Shown here: positions 52,400-60,437 of the stretch, one piece after another
How positions within the stretch are numbered: position 1 is the first letter of the stretch
How the letters are laid out: every line of letters starts with the position of its first letter
NCBI RefSeq assembly: GCF_028682455.1
Contig: NZ_JANHLD010000005.1
Location: 62,001 to 126,000, forward strand
DNA length: 64,000 nucleotides
Direction: 5' to 3'
Source: Pseudomonas putida
Lineage (GTDB): Bacteria > Pseudomonadota > Gammaproteobacteria > Pseudomonadales > Pseudomonadaceae
Notes under the pieces: generated by a model
The model's input: the letters and a program-made list of their open reading frames with translations, nothing else
Databases searched by the model: none
What the model was told of the DNA's origin: nothing
Translations under genes and position numbers: made by a program

Positions 52400-54198
52400 T
52401 ACACATCCTCTAGTGCGGCGCCGGCCACCGGGGCCAGCCGACAACACAAAATCAACCCGCCTGTTTCACCCGGCATCGCCTGCAAGGTGCCGCCAAAACC
52501 TTCGATAATACTGCGGCTCATGCTCAAGCCAAGACCAAGACCTTCGGGCTTGCTGGTATTGAAGGGGGTAAAGATGCCGTCCAGGCGCTCAGGGGCAACG
52601 CCCGGGCCTTGATCGCTGACCTGTATCTGCACCTGCCCTGCAACCGGTGCTGCGCTGAGCACGATCCGCGAGGGTTGACCCGGATGCTGCTCGCGGTTGG
52701 CATCGATGGCGTTGCGCAACAGGTTGAGCAACACCTGTTCGAGCAGCACCCGGTCGGCGTACACCGACGGCAGCGCATCGGCTATCTGCTGCACGATGCT
52801 CACCTGGTCGCGGGTCGCTTCCCAGTCGCACAGGCGCACCGCCTCAGTGGCGATATCGCCAACGTGCAGGGCCTGCAAGCGCCGGGGTTCCTTGCGCAGG
52901 AAGGCACGCAAGCGCTTGATCACCTCGGCTGCGTGGGTGGCCTGCTCACTGATGCGTTGCAGGCCCTGGGATACCCGGCTGGCCGCCTGGGGATCGCGCT
53001 CAAGGGCCTGCAGGTAACGCTGACTGGCACCGGCATAGTTGACCACTGCCGCCAATGGCTGGTTGATCTCGTGGGCAATGCCCGAGGCCAGTTCACCCAA
53101 GGTGATCAGGCGCGCACTGTGGGCCAGCTCGTCCTGATGGCGCCGCTGCTGGCTTTCGCGCAGTTCGCGTTCGGTCATGTCGCGCGCCACCAACGAGTAG
53201 TAGCGCTCGCCGCCGGTGGCGCGGTGGGCCAGCAGCACCAGCGACACCGGAAACGCCGCAGTGCCCTGCCAGGGCAGCAAGCGCGTCTCGGCGTGCCATA
53301 CCCCTGCTTGCTCGGCACATTGCCAGCCTTCGCGGTCCAGGCGTTGTTGCAGGGCTGGGTCGAGCAGCGCCTGCAGCGCCGGCAATGCCTCGACCTCCTG
53401 CAATCCCAGCGCCCGGCGCGCCGAACGATTGAGGTAACTCAGGCGCCCGTCGCGGTCGGTGAACAGCACCAGGTCGGTATTGGCTTCCACCACTTCGGCC
53501 AACCGCCGGCGGTTTTCCTGCGCCTCGATACGCACGCTGATATCCCGTGAGACGCTGACGACCTCTACCACCGCGCCGGTATAGGTCTCGCGAATGGCGC
53601 GGCTGGCGATCTCGAACCACAGGTCCCGACCGTCTCGATGACGTACCCGGCAGGTCATGGTCTGGTAACCGTCCTGCTCCAGGGCCTGGGCGGCCTGCAA
53701 GAGCGATTGCTGGCGGTCCTGGGGATGGAACAGCGACTGCACCGGTACTCCGCGCAGTTCTTCGGGCCAATACCCGAGCAGACGATAGGACGCCGGCGAA
53801 GCATCGAGGAAGCAGCCATCGGGGCTGTGCCGGGAAATCAGGTCGGTGGTGTTCTCGGTAATCAACCGGTACAGGCGCCGGGCCTGGCTGGCCTCGCGTT
53901 CAGCCAGGCGCTCGGCGCTGGCATCGCGGCAGCGCGCCAGCACCTGATCGGCACTGGCGGGTATGAAGGTCCACAGCAGGATCCGCTCGTCCACAATCGC
54001 TTCGACGTCGCTGATTGCCCGCGCCTGGCTCAGGCAAGCGTTGACCAGCGCCTGGAAATTGCTCGGCAGCCAGTAGTCGACCGGGCGCTCGGGCCAGGGG
54101 CCCAGCAAGGCCTGCAGGGCCGGGTTGACCGCGAGCACCGCTGCGGCGGCGTCCAGGAGCAGGCTGGGCTGTGGGTCACTGGCGAGCAGAAGCGTCAT
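52399..54198 (-). CDS. PAS-domain sensor histidine kinase
   Basis: 599-residue soluble kinase in FixL style. It has a non-conserved N terminus, PAS domains at about residues 110-230 (ENTTDLISRHSPDGCFLDASPASYRLLGY) and 235-350 (EANTDLVLFTDRDGRLSYLNRSARRALGL), then HisKA with His376 in GELASGIAHEINQPLAA, and HATPase with NLLRNAIDANRE and GLGLGLSMSRSIIEGFGG. No clear haem ligand can be assigned by eye. ATG at 54198 is likely; a TTG at 54210 is possible. Divergent from the acyl-CoA ligase gene. Confidence 0.9.
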   Translation of the reverse strand: MTLLLASDPQPSLLLDAAAAVLAVNPALQALLGPWPERPVDYWLPSNFQALVNACLSQARAISDVEAIVDERILLWTFIPASADQVLARCRDASAERLAEREASQARRLYRLITENTTDLISRHSPDGCFLDASPASYRLLGYWPEELRGVPVQSLFHPQDRQQSLLQAAQALEQDGYQTMTCRVRHRDGRDLWFEIASRAIRETYTGAVVEVVSVSRDISVRIEAQENRRRLAEVVEANTDLVLFTDRDGRLSYLNRSARRALGLQEVEALPALQALLDPALQQRLDREGWQCAEQAGVWHAETRLLPWQGTAAFPVSLVLLAHRATGGERYYSLVARDMTERELRESQQRRHQDELAHSARLITLGELASGIAHEINQPLAAVVNYAGASQRYLQALERDPQAASRVSQGLQRISEQATHAAEVIKRLRAFLRKEPRRLQALHVGDIATEAVRLCDWEATRDQVSIVQQIADALPSVYADRVLLEQVLLNLLRNAIDANREQHPGQPSRIVLSAAPVAGQVQIQVSDQGPGVAPERLDGIFTPFNTSKPEGLGLGLSMSRSIIEGFGGTLQAMPGETGGLILCCRLAPVAGAALEDV

Positions 54199-54242
54199 GG
54201 GAGCACTCAAAGGATGGCCGCTAAGCCATGTATGGTACTTCT

Positions 54243-54320
54243 ACTATATTGCTATAGTCTATCTTCCAAGTAACATAGCGTTTCACGTAAAAACGTGACA
54301 CCTGAAGGGCCTGCCCTTCA
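54243..54320. promoter_or_regulatory. Three tandem palindromes between kinase and acyl-CoA ligase genes
   Basis: ACTATA-TTGC-TATAGT (54243-54258), TCACGT-AAAA-ACGTGA (54283-54298) and TGAAGGGC-CT-GCCCTTCA (54303-54320) lie in one 78-base stretch of the 201-base divergent region. The first two are AT-rich operators by look; the third could also act as an RNA hairpin. Response regulator or other repressor sites are likely. Confidence 0.55.
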
Positions 54321-54399
54321 CGACACCTGATCAGAGCTAACAATCAGCCACCGGGAGTTGTACTGCGCCATGCGCCGACTCCCTGCACAGGAACATTTC

Positions 54400-56022
54400 A
54401 TGTCGATCTTCTCCCAGGGCCTGGCGCCCGCCGCAGTCAATCACCAGGCCCTGAGCCCCTTGAGCTTCATCGAACGCACGGCGGCGGTCTATGGCCAGTA
54501 CCCGGCGGTGATTCACGGCGCCATCCGGCGCAACTGGCAACAAACCTATGAGCGCTCCCGCCGCCTGGCCAGTGCCCTGGCCGGACGCGGTATCGGCCAG
54601 GGCGATACCGTGGCGGTGATGCTGCCCAACATTCCGGCGATGCTTGAAGCGCACTTCGGCGTGCCGATGATCGGCGCGGTGCTCAATGCCCTCAACGTAC
54701 GCCTGGACGCCGAGGCGATCGCCTTCATGCTCGAGCATGGCGAAGCCAAGGTGCTGATCACCGACCGCGAGTTCCACAAGGTGATCGAAGGCGCCCTGGC
54801 GCTGATGGAGTATCCGCCGCTGGTGGTCGATGTCGACGACCCGGAATACGGCGAAGGCCAAGCGGTCAGCGACCTGGACTACGAGGCCTTCCTGGCCGAA
54901 GGCGACCCCGACTTTGCCTGGCAGTGGCCCGAGGACGAGTGGCAGGCCATCTCGCTGAACTATACCTCCGGCACCACCGGCAACCCCAAGGGCGTGGTCT
55001 ATCACCACCGCGGCGCCTACCTAAACGCCCTGGGCAATCAGATGACCTGGGCCATGGGCAACCACCCGGTGTACCTGTGGACCCTGCCGATGTTCCACTG
55101 CAACGGCTGGTGCTATCCCTGGACCGTCACTGCCCTGGCCGGCACTCATGTGTTCCTGCGCCGGGTCGACCCACAGAAGATCCTCACCCTGATTCGCGAA
55201 CACCAGGTCACCCACCTTTGTGGCGCACCGATCGTGCTCAACGCGCTGATCAACATGCCCGAGTCGGCCAAGGCGGCCATCGATCATCCGGTCAATGCCA
55301 TGGTCGCCGGCGCGGCGCCACCGGCCAAGGTCATCGGCGCGGTGGAAGAGATGGGCATCAAGGTCACCCACGTGTATGGCCTGACCGAGGTCTACGGCCC
55401 GGTCACCGTCTGCGCCTGGCATGCCGAGTGGGACGAGCAACCGCTCGCCGAACGGGCGCGGATCAAGTCCCGCCAGGGGGTGCGCTACCCTACCCTCGAA
55501 GGCCTGATGGTCGCCGACCCGCAGACCCTTGAGCCAGTGCAGCGCGACGGCAACACCCTGGGCGAGATCTTCATGCGCGGCAACACCGTGATGAAGGGCT
55601 ACCTGAAGAACCCCGAGGCCACTGCCGAGGCGTTTCGCGGCGGCTGGTTCCACACCGGCGACCTGGCGGTGTGGCATGCCGACGGGTATATCGAGATCAA
55701 GGACCGGCTCAAGGACATCATCATTTCCGGTGGCGAGAATATTTCCACCATCGAAGTGGAAGACACCCTCTACAAGCACCCTGCCGTGCTCGAGGCTGCC
55801 GTGGTGGCCCGCCCGGACGAAAAGTGGGGCGAAACGCCCTGCGCCTACATCACTCTCAAGGCCGGCTTCGAACAGACCCGCGACACCGAGATTCTCAGCT
55901 TCTGCCGCGAACACCTGGCCGGGTTCAAGTTGCCCAAGACCGTGGTCTTCAGCGAGTTGCCGAAAACCTCCACCGGCAAGATCCAGAAGTATCTGCTGCG
56001 TGACTGGGCCAAGGCACTCTGA
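54400..56022 (+). CDS. Acyl-CoA synthetase (DmdB/medium-chain AMP-ligase type)
   Basis: 540-residue AMP-forming ligase that activates a carboxylic acid to its CoA thioester. The P loop YTSGTTGNPKGV lies at 188-199, later motifs YGLTEVYGP and GWFHTGDLAVWHADGYIEIKDRLKDIIISGGENIS are intact, and the C-terminal lysine that can be acetylated is Lys527 in TSTGKIQK. It resembles 3-methylmercaptopropionyl-CoA ligase DmdB and medium-chain ligases; the acid is not certain. ATG at 54400 follows AGGAACATTTC. It precedes the dehydrogenase by 23 bases. Confidence 0.9.
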   Translation: MSIFSQGLAPAAVNHQALSPLSFIERTAAVYGQYPAVIHGAIRRNWQQTYERSRRLASALAGRGIGQGDTVAVMLPNIPAMLEAHFGVPMIGAVLNALNVRLDAEAIAFMLEHGEAKVLITDREFHKVIEGALALMEYPPLVVDVDDPEYGEGQAVSDLDYEAFLAEGDPDFAWQWPEDEWQAISLNYTSGTTGNPKGVVYHHRGAYLNALGNQMTWAMGNHPVYLWTLPMFHCNGWCYPWTVTALAGTHVFLRRVDPQKILTLIREHQVTHLCGAPIVLNALINMPESAKAAIDHPVNAMVAGAAPPAKVIGAVEEMGIKVTHVYGLTEVYGPVTVCAWHAEWDEQPLAERARIKSRQGVRYPTLEGLMVADPQTLEPVQRDGNTLGEIFMRGNTVMKGYLKNPEATAEAFRGGWFHTGDLAVWHADGYIEIKDRLKDIIISGGENISTIEVEDTLYKHPAVLEAAVVARPDEKWGETPCAYITLKAGFEQTRDTEILSFCREHLAGFKLPKTVVFSELPKTSTGKIQKYLLRDWAKAL

Positions 56023-56045
56023 CCCCCATTTGATGCGAGATCCCC

Positions 56046-57815
56046 ATGCCTGAATTCAATGCTCCGCTGCGCGACATGCGCTTTGTGCTTCACGAAGTGT
56101 TCCAGGGCCCGGCCCTGTGGGCACGCCTGCCGGCCCTGGCCGAGCGGGTGGATGCCGACACCGCCGATGCCATCCTCGAAGAAGCGGCAAAAATCACCGG
56201 TCAATTGATCGCCCCGCTCAACCGCAGTGGTGACGAACAAGGGGTAACGTTCGACGCAGGCCAGGTGCGCACCCCCGAGGGGTTTACCCAGGCCTGGCAG
56301 ACCTACCGCGAAGGCGGCTGGGTGGGTCTTGCCGGCAACCCGGACCACGGCGGGCTGGGCATGCCGAAAATGCTCGCGGTGCAGTTCGAGGAAATGCTCT
56401 ATGCGGCCAACTGCAGCTTCAGCCTGTATTCGGCCTTGAGCGCCGGGACGTGCCTGGCGCTCGATGCCCACGCCAGCGACGCACTCAAGACCACCTACCT
56501 GCCGCCGTTGTACAGCGGCCAGTGGGCCGGCACCATGTGCCTGACCGAACCCCATGCCGGCACGGACCTGGGGATCATCCGCACCAAGGCCGAACCCGAC
56601 GCCGATGGCAGCTACCGGATCAGCGGCACCAAGATCTTCATCACCGGTGGCGAACAGGACCTGACCGAGAACATCATCCACCTGGTGCTGGCCAAACTGC
56701 CGGACGCCCCGGCCGGGCCCAAGGGCATTTCGCTGTTTCTGGTGCCCAAGTTCCTGGTCAATGCCGACGGCAGCCTGGGCGCCCGGAATGCTGCCCACTG
56801 TGGCTCACTCGAGCACAAGATGGGGATCAAGGCCTCGGCCACCTGCGTGATGAACTTCGACGGCGCCACCGGCTACCTGATCGGCGAGCCCAATCGCGGG
56901 CTGGCGGCCATGTTCACCATGATGAACTACGAGCGCCTGTCGATCGGTATCCAGGGCATAGGCTGTGCCGAGGCGTCCTACCAGAACGCCGCCCGGTATG
57001 CCCAGGACCGCCTGCAGAGCCGGGCCGCCAGCGGACCGCAGGCACGAGAAAAGATCGCCGACCCGATCATCGTCCACGCCGATGTGCGCCGCATGCTGCT
57101 GACCATGCGCACCTTGACCGAAGGCGGTCGGGCGTTCGCCACCTACGTCGGCCAGCAACTTGATATCGCCAAGTACGCCGAGTCGGCTGAAGAGCGTGAA
57201 GTCGCACAGCGCCAGGTGGCATTGCTGACGCCGGTGGCCAAGGCCTTTTTCACCGACAACGGCCTGGAAAGCTGCGTGCTCGGCCAGCAGGTGTTCGGCG
57301 GGCACGGCTACATCCGCGAGTGGGGCCAGGAACAATTGGTGCGCGATGTCCGTATTGCCCAGATCTACGAAGGCACCAACGGCATCCAGGCCCTGGACCT
57401 GCTCGGGCGCAAGGTAGTGGCCGACGGCGGCAAGGCGCTGGGCGAGTTCACCGCCCAGATCCGCAGCTTCTGTGAAGGCCAGACACCGTATCGCCACCCT
57501 TTGCTCACGGCCGTGACCGAGCTTGAAAGTGTCAGTCAGTGGTTGTGCGAGCAGGCCGTCCAGGACCCCAACGCGGTTGGCGCTGCGTCAGTGGAGTACC
57601 TGCAACTGTTCGGCTATGTGGCGTACGCCTACATGTGGGCGCGCATGGAAGCCGTGGCCAGCCAGCAGCTGGACCAGGACCGTGAATTCTACGAAGCCAA
57701 ACGGGCCAGTGCGGCGTTCTTCTTTGCCCGCCTGCTGCCGCGCACCTTGTCGCTGCAAGCCGGTATACGGGCCGGCAGCAGCGCGTTGTTTGCACTGGCA
57801 GCCGAGCAGTTCTGA
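56046..57815 (+). CDS. Acyl-CoA dehydrogenase with C-terminal extension (DmdC-like)
   Basis: 589-residue FAD enzyme, longer than classical acyl-CoA dehydrogenases. Residues ~155-175 (GTMCLTEPHAGTDLGIIRTKAEPDADGSYRISGTKIFITGG) and GQQVFGGHGYIREWGQEQLVRDVRIAQIYEGTNGIQALDLLGRK (~415-460) are family signatures, and an extra ~100-residue C-terminal domain follows, as in DmdC (3-methylmercaptopropionyl-CoA dehydrogenase). With the ligase gene upstream it forms a two-step acid activation and oxidation module. Substrate not proven. Confidence 0.9.
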   Translation: MPEFNAPLRDMRFVLHEVFQGPALWARLPALAERVDADTADAILEEAAKITGQLIAPLNRSGDEQGVTFDAGQVRTPEGFTQAWQTYREGGWVGLAGNPDHGGLGMPKMLAVQFEEMLYAANCSFSLYSALSAGTCLALDAHASDALKTTYLPPLYSGQWAGTMCLTEPHAGTDLGIIRTKAEPDADGSYRISGTKIFITGGEQDLTENIIHLVLAKLPDAPAGPKGISLFLVPKFLVNADGSLGARNAAHCGSLEHKMGIKASATCVMNFDGATGYLIGEPNRGLAAMFTMMNYERLSIGIQGIGCAEASYQNAARYAQDRLQSRAASGPQAREKIADPIIVHADVRRMLLTMRTLTEGGRAFATYVGQQLDIAKYAESAEEREVAQRQVALLTPVAKAFFTDNGLESCVLGQQVFGGHGYIREWGQEQLVRDVRIAQIYEGTNGIQALDLLGRKVVADGGKALGEFTAQIRSFCEGQTPYRHPLLTAVTELESVSQWLCEQAVQDPNAVGAASVEYLQLFGYVAYAYMWARMEAVASQQLDQDREFYEAKRASAAFFFARLLPRTLSLQAGIRAGSSALFALAAEQF

Positions 57816-57851
57816 GCATCGACAGCGCCGTTGGTCGGGAGCGATAGCATG

Positions 57852-57920
57852 GCTATAGCACCGGCCAGTGGCGCTATAGCGGCAAGTTCGAGGCTTTTGC
57901 CCGACTTTTCGGCACTGGCC
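57852..57920. promoter_or_regulatory. Repeat-rich spacer before the FecR-like gene
   Basis: GCTATAGC palindromes at 57852-57859 and 57873-57880 are 21 bases apart, two helical turns. A nested inverted repeat (GGCCAGTG at 57863-57870 with CACTGGCC at 57913-57920; GGCAA with TTGCC inside) overlaps them. It could be an operator or a terminator-like structure for the upstream dehydrogenase gene; there is no T tract. Confidence 0.4.
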
Positions 57921-58004
57921 CTGCCAAAGTGATAGTTATTCGCCATTATCTCGGTTCTCGCCATTCAAGCTGCAAGGTTAGAATGCGCAAAACCGGGAGT
58001 CTTG

Positions 58005-58832
58005 ATGAACCACACCAGCCACAGCGCCGACGATCATGCCAACACCGATGCCGCCGCGCAGCGGCGGCGCAGCACCTGGCGCTACTATGCCTGTACCGCC
58101 GCCATTGCCCTGGCGATCCTGCCTGCAGGCGCCTGGATCGGCTGGGAGCAAGGCTGGCTACCCGACAGCTACCAGCACCTGGAAAGCACCAACGCTATCA
58201 GCCATGGAATGCTCAAGGATGGCAGCGAGGTCGAGCTGAACCTGGGCACCGTGTTGCGCTTTACCAATTACAAGCAAGAGCGTCGGGTCACCCTGATCAA
58301 GGGCGAGGCCTTCTTCAAGGTTCGACACGACAGCCAGCGCCCGTTCATCGTGCATGCGGCCAACGGCCAGACGCGAGTGACCGGCACCCAGTTCAACGTG
58401 TGGAAGTATGAGGACCAGGTCAAGGTGACTCTGGTCGAAGGCTCGGTACTGGTCGGCAGCAACGGCCAGGGTAGCGACGAAGGCTACCGCCTCGGTCCTG
58501 GCATGCAGGCCAGTTACCAGGCCGGTGACCACGCACCGCAGGTGAGCCAGGCCCACGCCCAGGACATCAGCCTGTCCTGGCGCCAGGGCAAGTTGATCCT
58601 CGACAACCTGAGCCTCGACCAGGCCCTGCCGCAGATCAATCGCTACCTGGAAAAACCGTTGCTGCTGGCAGACAAGAGCAGCGGCAGCATCCGCATCAGC
58701 GGCATATACGACACCACCCAGATCCACCGTCTGGTCGGCAACCTGCCCAAGGTGTTGCCGGTCTACCTGACGCGCAACAAGCGGGGCAACATGGTCTTGA
58801 ACCGCATCTCGCCGCCACCTGCACGGGGCTGA
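58005..58832 (+). CDS. Orphan FecR-like membrane protein without DUF4880 segment
   Basis: 275-residue protein with a polar N-terminal tail, one membrane helix (residues ~28-48) and a periplasmic FecR domain (LKDGSEVELNLGTVLRFTNYKQERRVTLIKGEAFFKV and the C-terminal STN-like part SLDQALPQINRYLEKPLLLADK). The cytoplasmic DUF4880 helix bundle that binds sigma factors is missing, and no ECF sigma or TonB receptor gene is near. It may be a degenerate or repurposed anti-sigma regulator. ATG at 58005 has GGGAGTCTTG upstream. Confidence 0.8.
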   Translation: MNHTSHSADDHANTDAAAQRRRSTWRYYACTAAIALAILPAGAWIGWEQGWLPDSYQHLESTNAISHGMLKDGSEVELNLGTVLRFTNYKQERRVTLIKGEAFFKVRHDSQRPFIVHAANGQTRVTGTQFNVWKYEDQVKVTLVEGSVLVGSNGQGSDEGYRLGPGMQASYQAGDHAPQVSQAHAQDISLSWRQGKLILDNLSLDQALPQINRYLEKPLLLADKSSGSIRISGIYDTTQIHRLVGNLPKVLPVYLTRNKRGNMVLNRISPPPARG

Positions 58833-58858
58833 GCCTTGCGCTCGGCCCCGCTCCTGGC

Positions 58859-60178
58859 CTAGAGCGTCATCGCCGCCAGCCAACCGAACGCCAGCAACGG
58901 CAGGTTGTAGTGGATGAAGGTCGGTACCACGGTGTCCCAGATGTGGTGGTGCTGGCCGTCGACGTTCAGGCCCGAGGTCGGGCCGAGGGTCGAGTCCGAC
59001 GCTGGCGAGCCGGCATCCCCCAGGGCGCCCGCGGTCCCGACGATGCACACGGTCGCCACCGGATCGAAGCCCAACTGCACGCACAGCGGCACGAAGATCG
59101 CCGCCAGGATCGGTACGGTGGAGAACGACGAGCCGATACCCATGGTCACCAGCAGCCCCACCAGCAGCATCAACAGTGCACCAACGCCCTTGCTGTGATT
59201 GATCCACGAAGCCGAAGCCTCGACCAGGTTCTTGACCTCGCCGGTGGCCTTCATGACCTCGGCAAAACCGGAGGCGGCAATCATGATGAAGCCGATCATG
59301 GCCATCATCTTCATGCCCTCGGTGAACAGGTCATCGGTTTCTTTCCAGCGCACGATGCCCGACACCGAGAAAATCAGGAAACCGGCCATCGCGCCGATGA
59401 TCATCGAGTCCAGCCACAGCTGAATCACGAACGCCGCGCCAATGGCCACGCCGGCCACCAGCAAGGTCAGCGGGTTGTAGCGCACCGACACCTGCTCGAC
59501 TTTCTCGATTTTCTCCAGGTCGTAGACGCGCTTCTTGCGGTAGCTGAACAGCACGGCCACCAGCAGGCCGAAGAGCATGCCCGCGGCCGGGATCGCCATG
59601 GCGTGGGTGACGTTGACGCCACTGACATCCACGCCACTGCGGCTGACGTTGGCCAGCAGGATCTCGTTGAGGAAGATGTTGCCAAAGCCCACGGGCAGGA
59701 ACATGTACGGGGTGATCAGGCCGAAGGTCATCACGCAGGCGATCAGACGCCGGTCCAGCTGCAGCTTGGTCAACACGTAGAGCAGTGGCGGTACCAGCAG
59801 CGGAATGAAGGCAATGTGGATCGGCAGGATATTCTGCGAGGAAATCGCCACCACCAGCAGCAAGCCGATCAGCAGCCATTTGACCTTGCCGGTCGCGTCG
59901 TGGCCCTGGCGGTCGACCATGGTCAGAATACGATCGGCCAGGGCGTGGGCCATACCGGACTTGGCAATGGCCACGGCAAACGCACCGAGCAAGGCATAGG
60001 ACAGCGCCACCGTGGCACCGCCGCCCAGGCCGCCATTGAACGCCTTGAGCGTGCCTTCGATACCCAGGCCGCCCACCAGCCCACCAGCCAGCGCGCCGAC
60101 GATCAGGGCGATCACCACATGCACGCGGGACAGACTCAATATCAGCATGATGCCGACCGCGGCAATTACTGCATTCAT
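58859..60178 (-). CDS. Na+/H+ antiporter-family permease (NhaC/YuiF-like)
   Basis: 439-residue inner membrane protein with about 11-12 helices. Segments such as GLGGGATVALSYALLGAFAVAIAKSGMAHALADRIL and GDAGSPASDSTLGPTSGLNVDGQHHHIWDTVVPTF match the Na+/H+ antiporter family group found in Pseudomonas; some relatives carry amino acids or acids, so the substrate is open. ATG at 60178 follows AGAGGTCACAGGA; the family N terminus (MNAVIAAVGIMLI) fits. Divergent from the chemoreceptor gene. Confidence 0.83.
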   Translation of the reverse strand: MNAVIAAVGIMLILSLSRVHVVIALIVGALAGGLVGGLGIEGTLKAFNGGLGGGATVALSYALLGAFAVAIAKSGMAHALADRILTMVDRQGHDATGKVKWLLIGLLLVVAISSQNILPIHIAFIPLLVPPLLYVLTKLQLDRRLIACVMTFGLITPYMFLPVGFGNIFLNEILLANVSRSGVDVSGVNVTHAMAIPAAGMLFGLLVAVLFSYRKKRVYDLEKIEKVEQVSVRYNPLTLLVAGVAIGAAFVIQLWLDSMIIGAMAGFLIFSVSGIVRWKETDDLFTEGMKMMAMIGFIMIAASGFAEVMKATGEVKNLVEASASWINHSKGVGALLMLLVGLLVTMGIGSSFSTVPILAAIFVPLCVQLGFDPVATVCIVGTAGALGDAGSPASDSTLGPTSGLNVDGQHHHIWDTVVPTFIHYNLPLLAFGWLAAMTL

Positions 60179-60370
60179 TCCTGTGACCTCTAGAAACCAG
60201 ACAAAAAGCGACCGATTCGGCGACAGACTGCCCGGGGCAGTGGCCGAACGACGGGTATTTTTATGGAGGGCGCACACTCTGAAGCAGCCCCCCGCGCTTG
60301 TCAAAGCCGGCGGCGGCAAAAGGTGTCGTGTGATCGACTGAAAACGACGCATTTGTACCGGACGTTTAAA

Positions 60371-60397
60371 TAAAGAAGCCCGTCATCCGGCCGATAG
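60371..60397 (+). promoter_or_regulatory. FliA (sigma28) promoter of the chemoreceptor gene
   Basis: TAAA at 60371-60374, then exactly 15 bases, then GCCGATAG at 60390-60397: one mismatch to the TAAA-N15-GCCGATAA sigma28 consensus used by flagellar and chemotaxis genes. It stands 41 bases before the receptor start. Confidence 0.8.
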
Positions 60398-60437
60398 CGT
60401 TGGCAGCCCCACACTTTCAACGCCAAAGGACTTCGCC

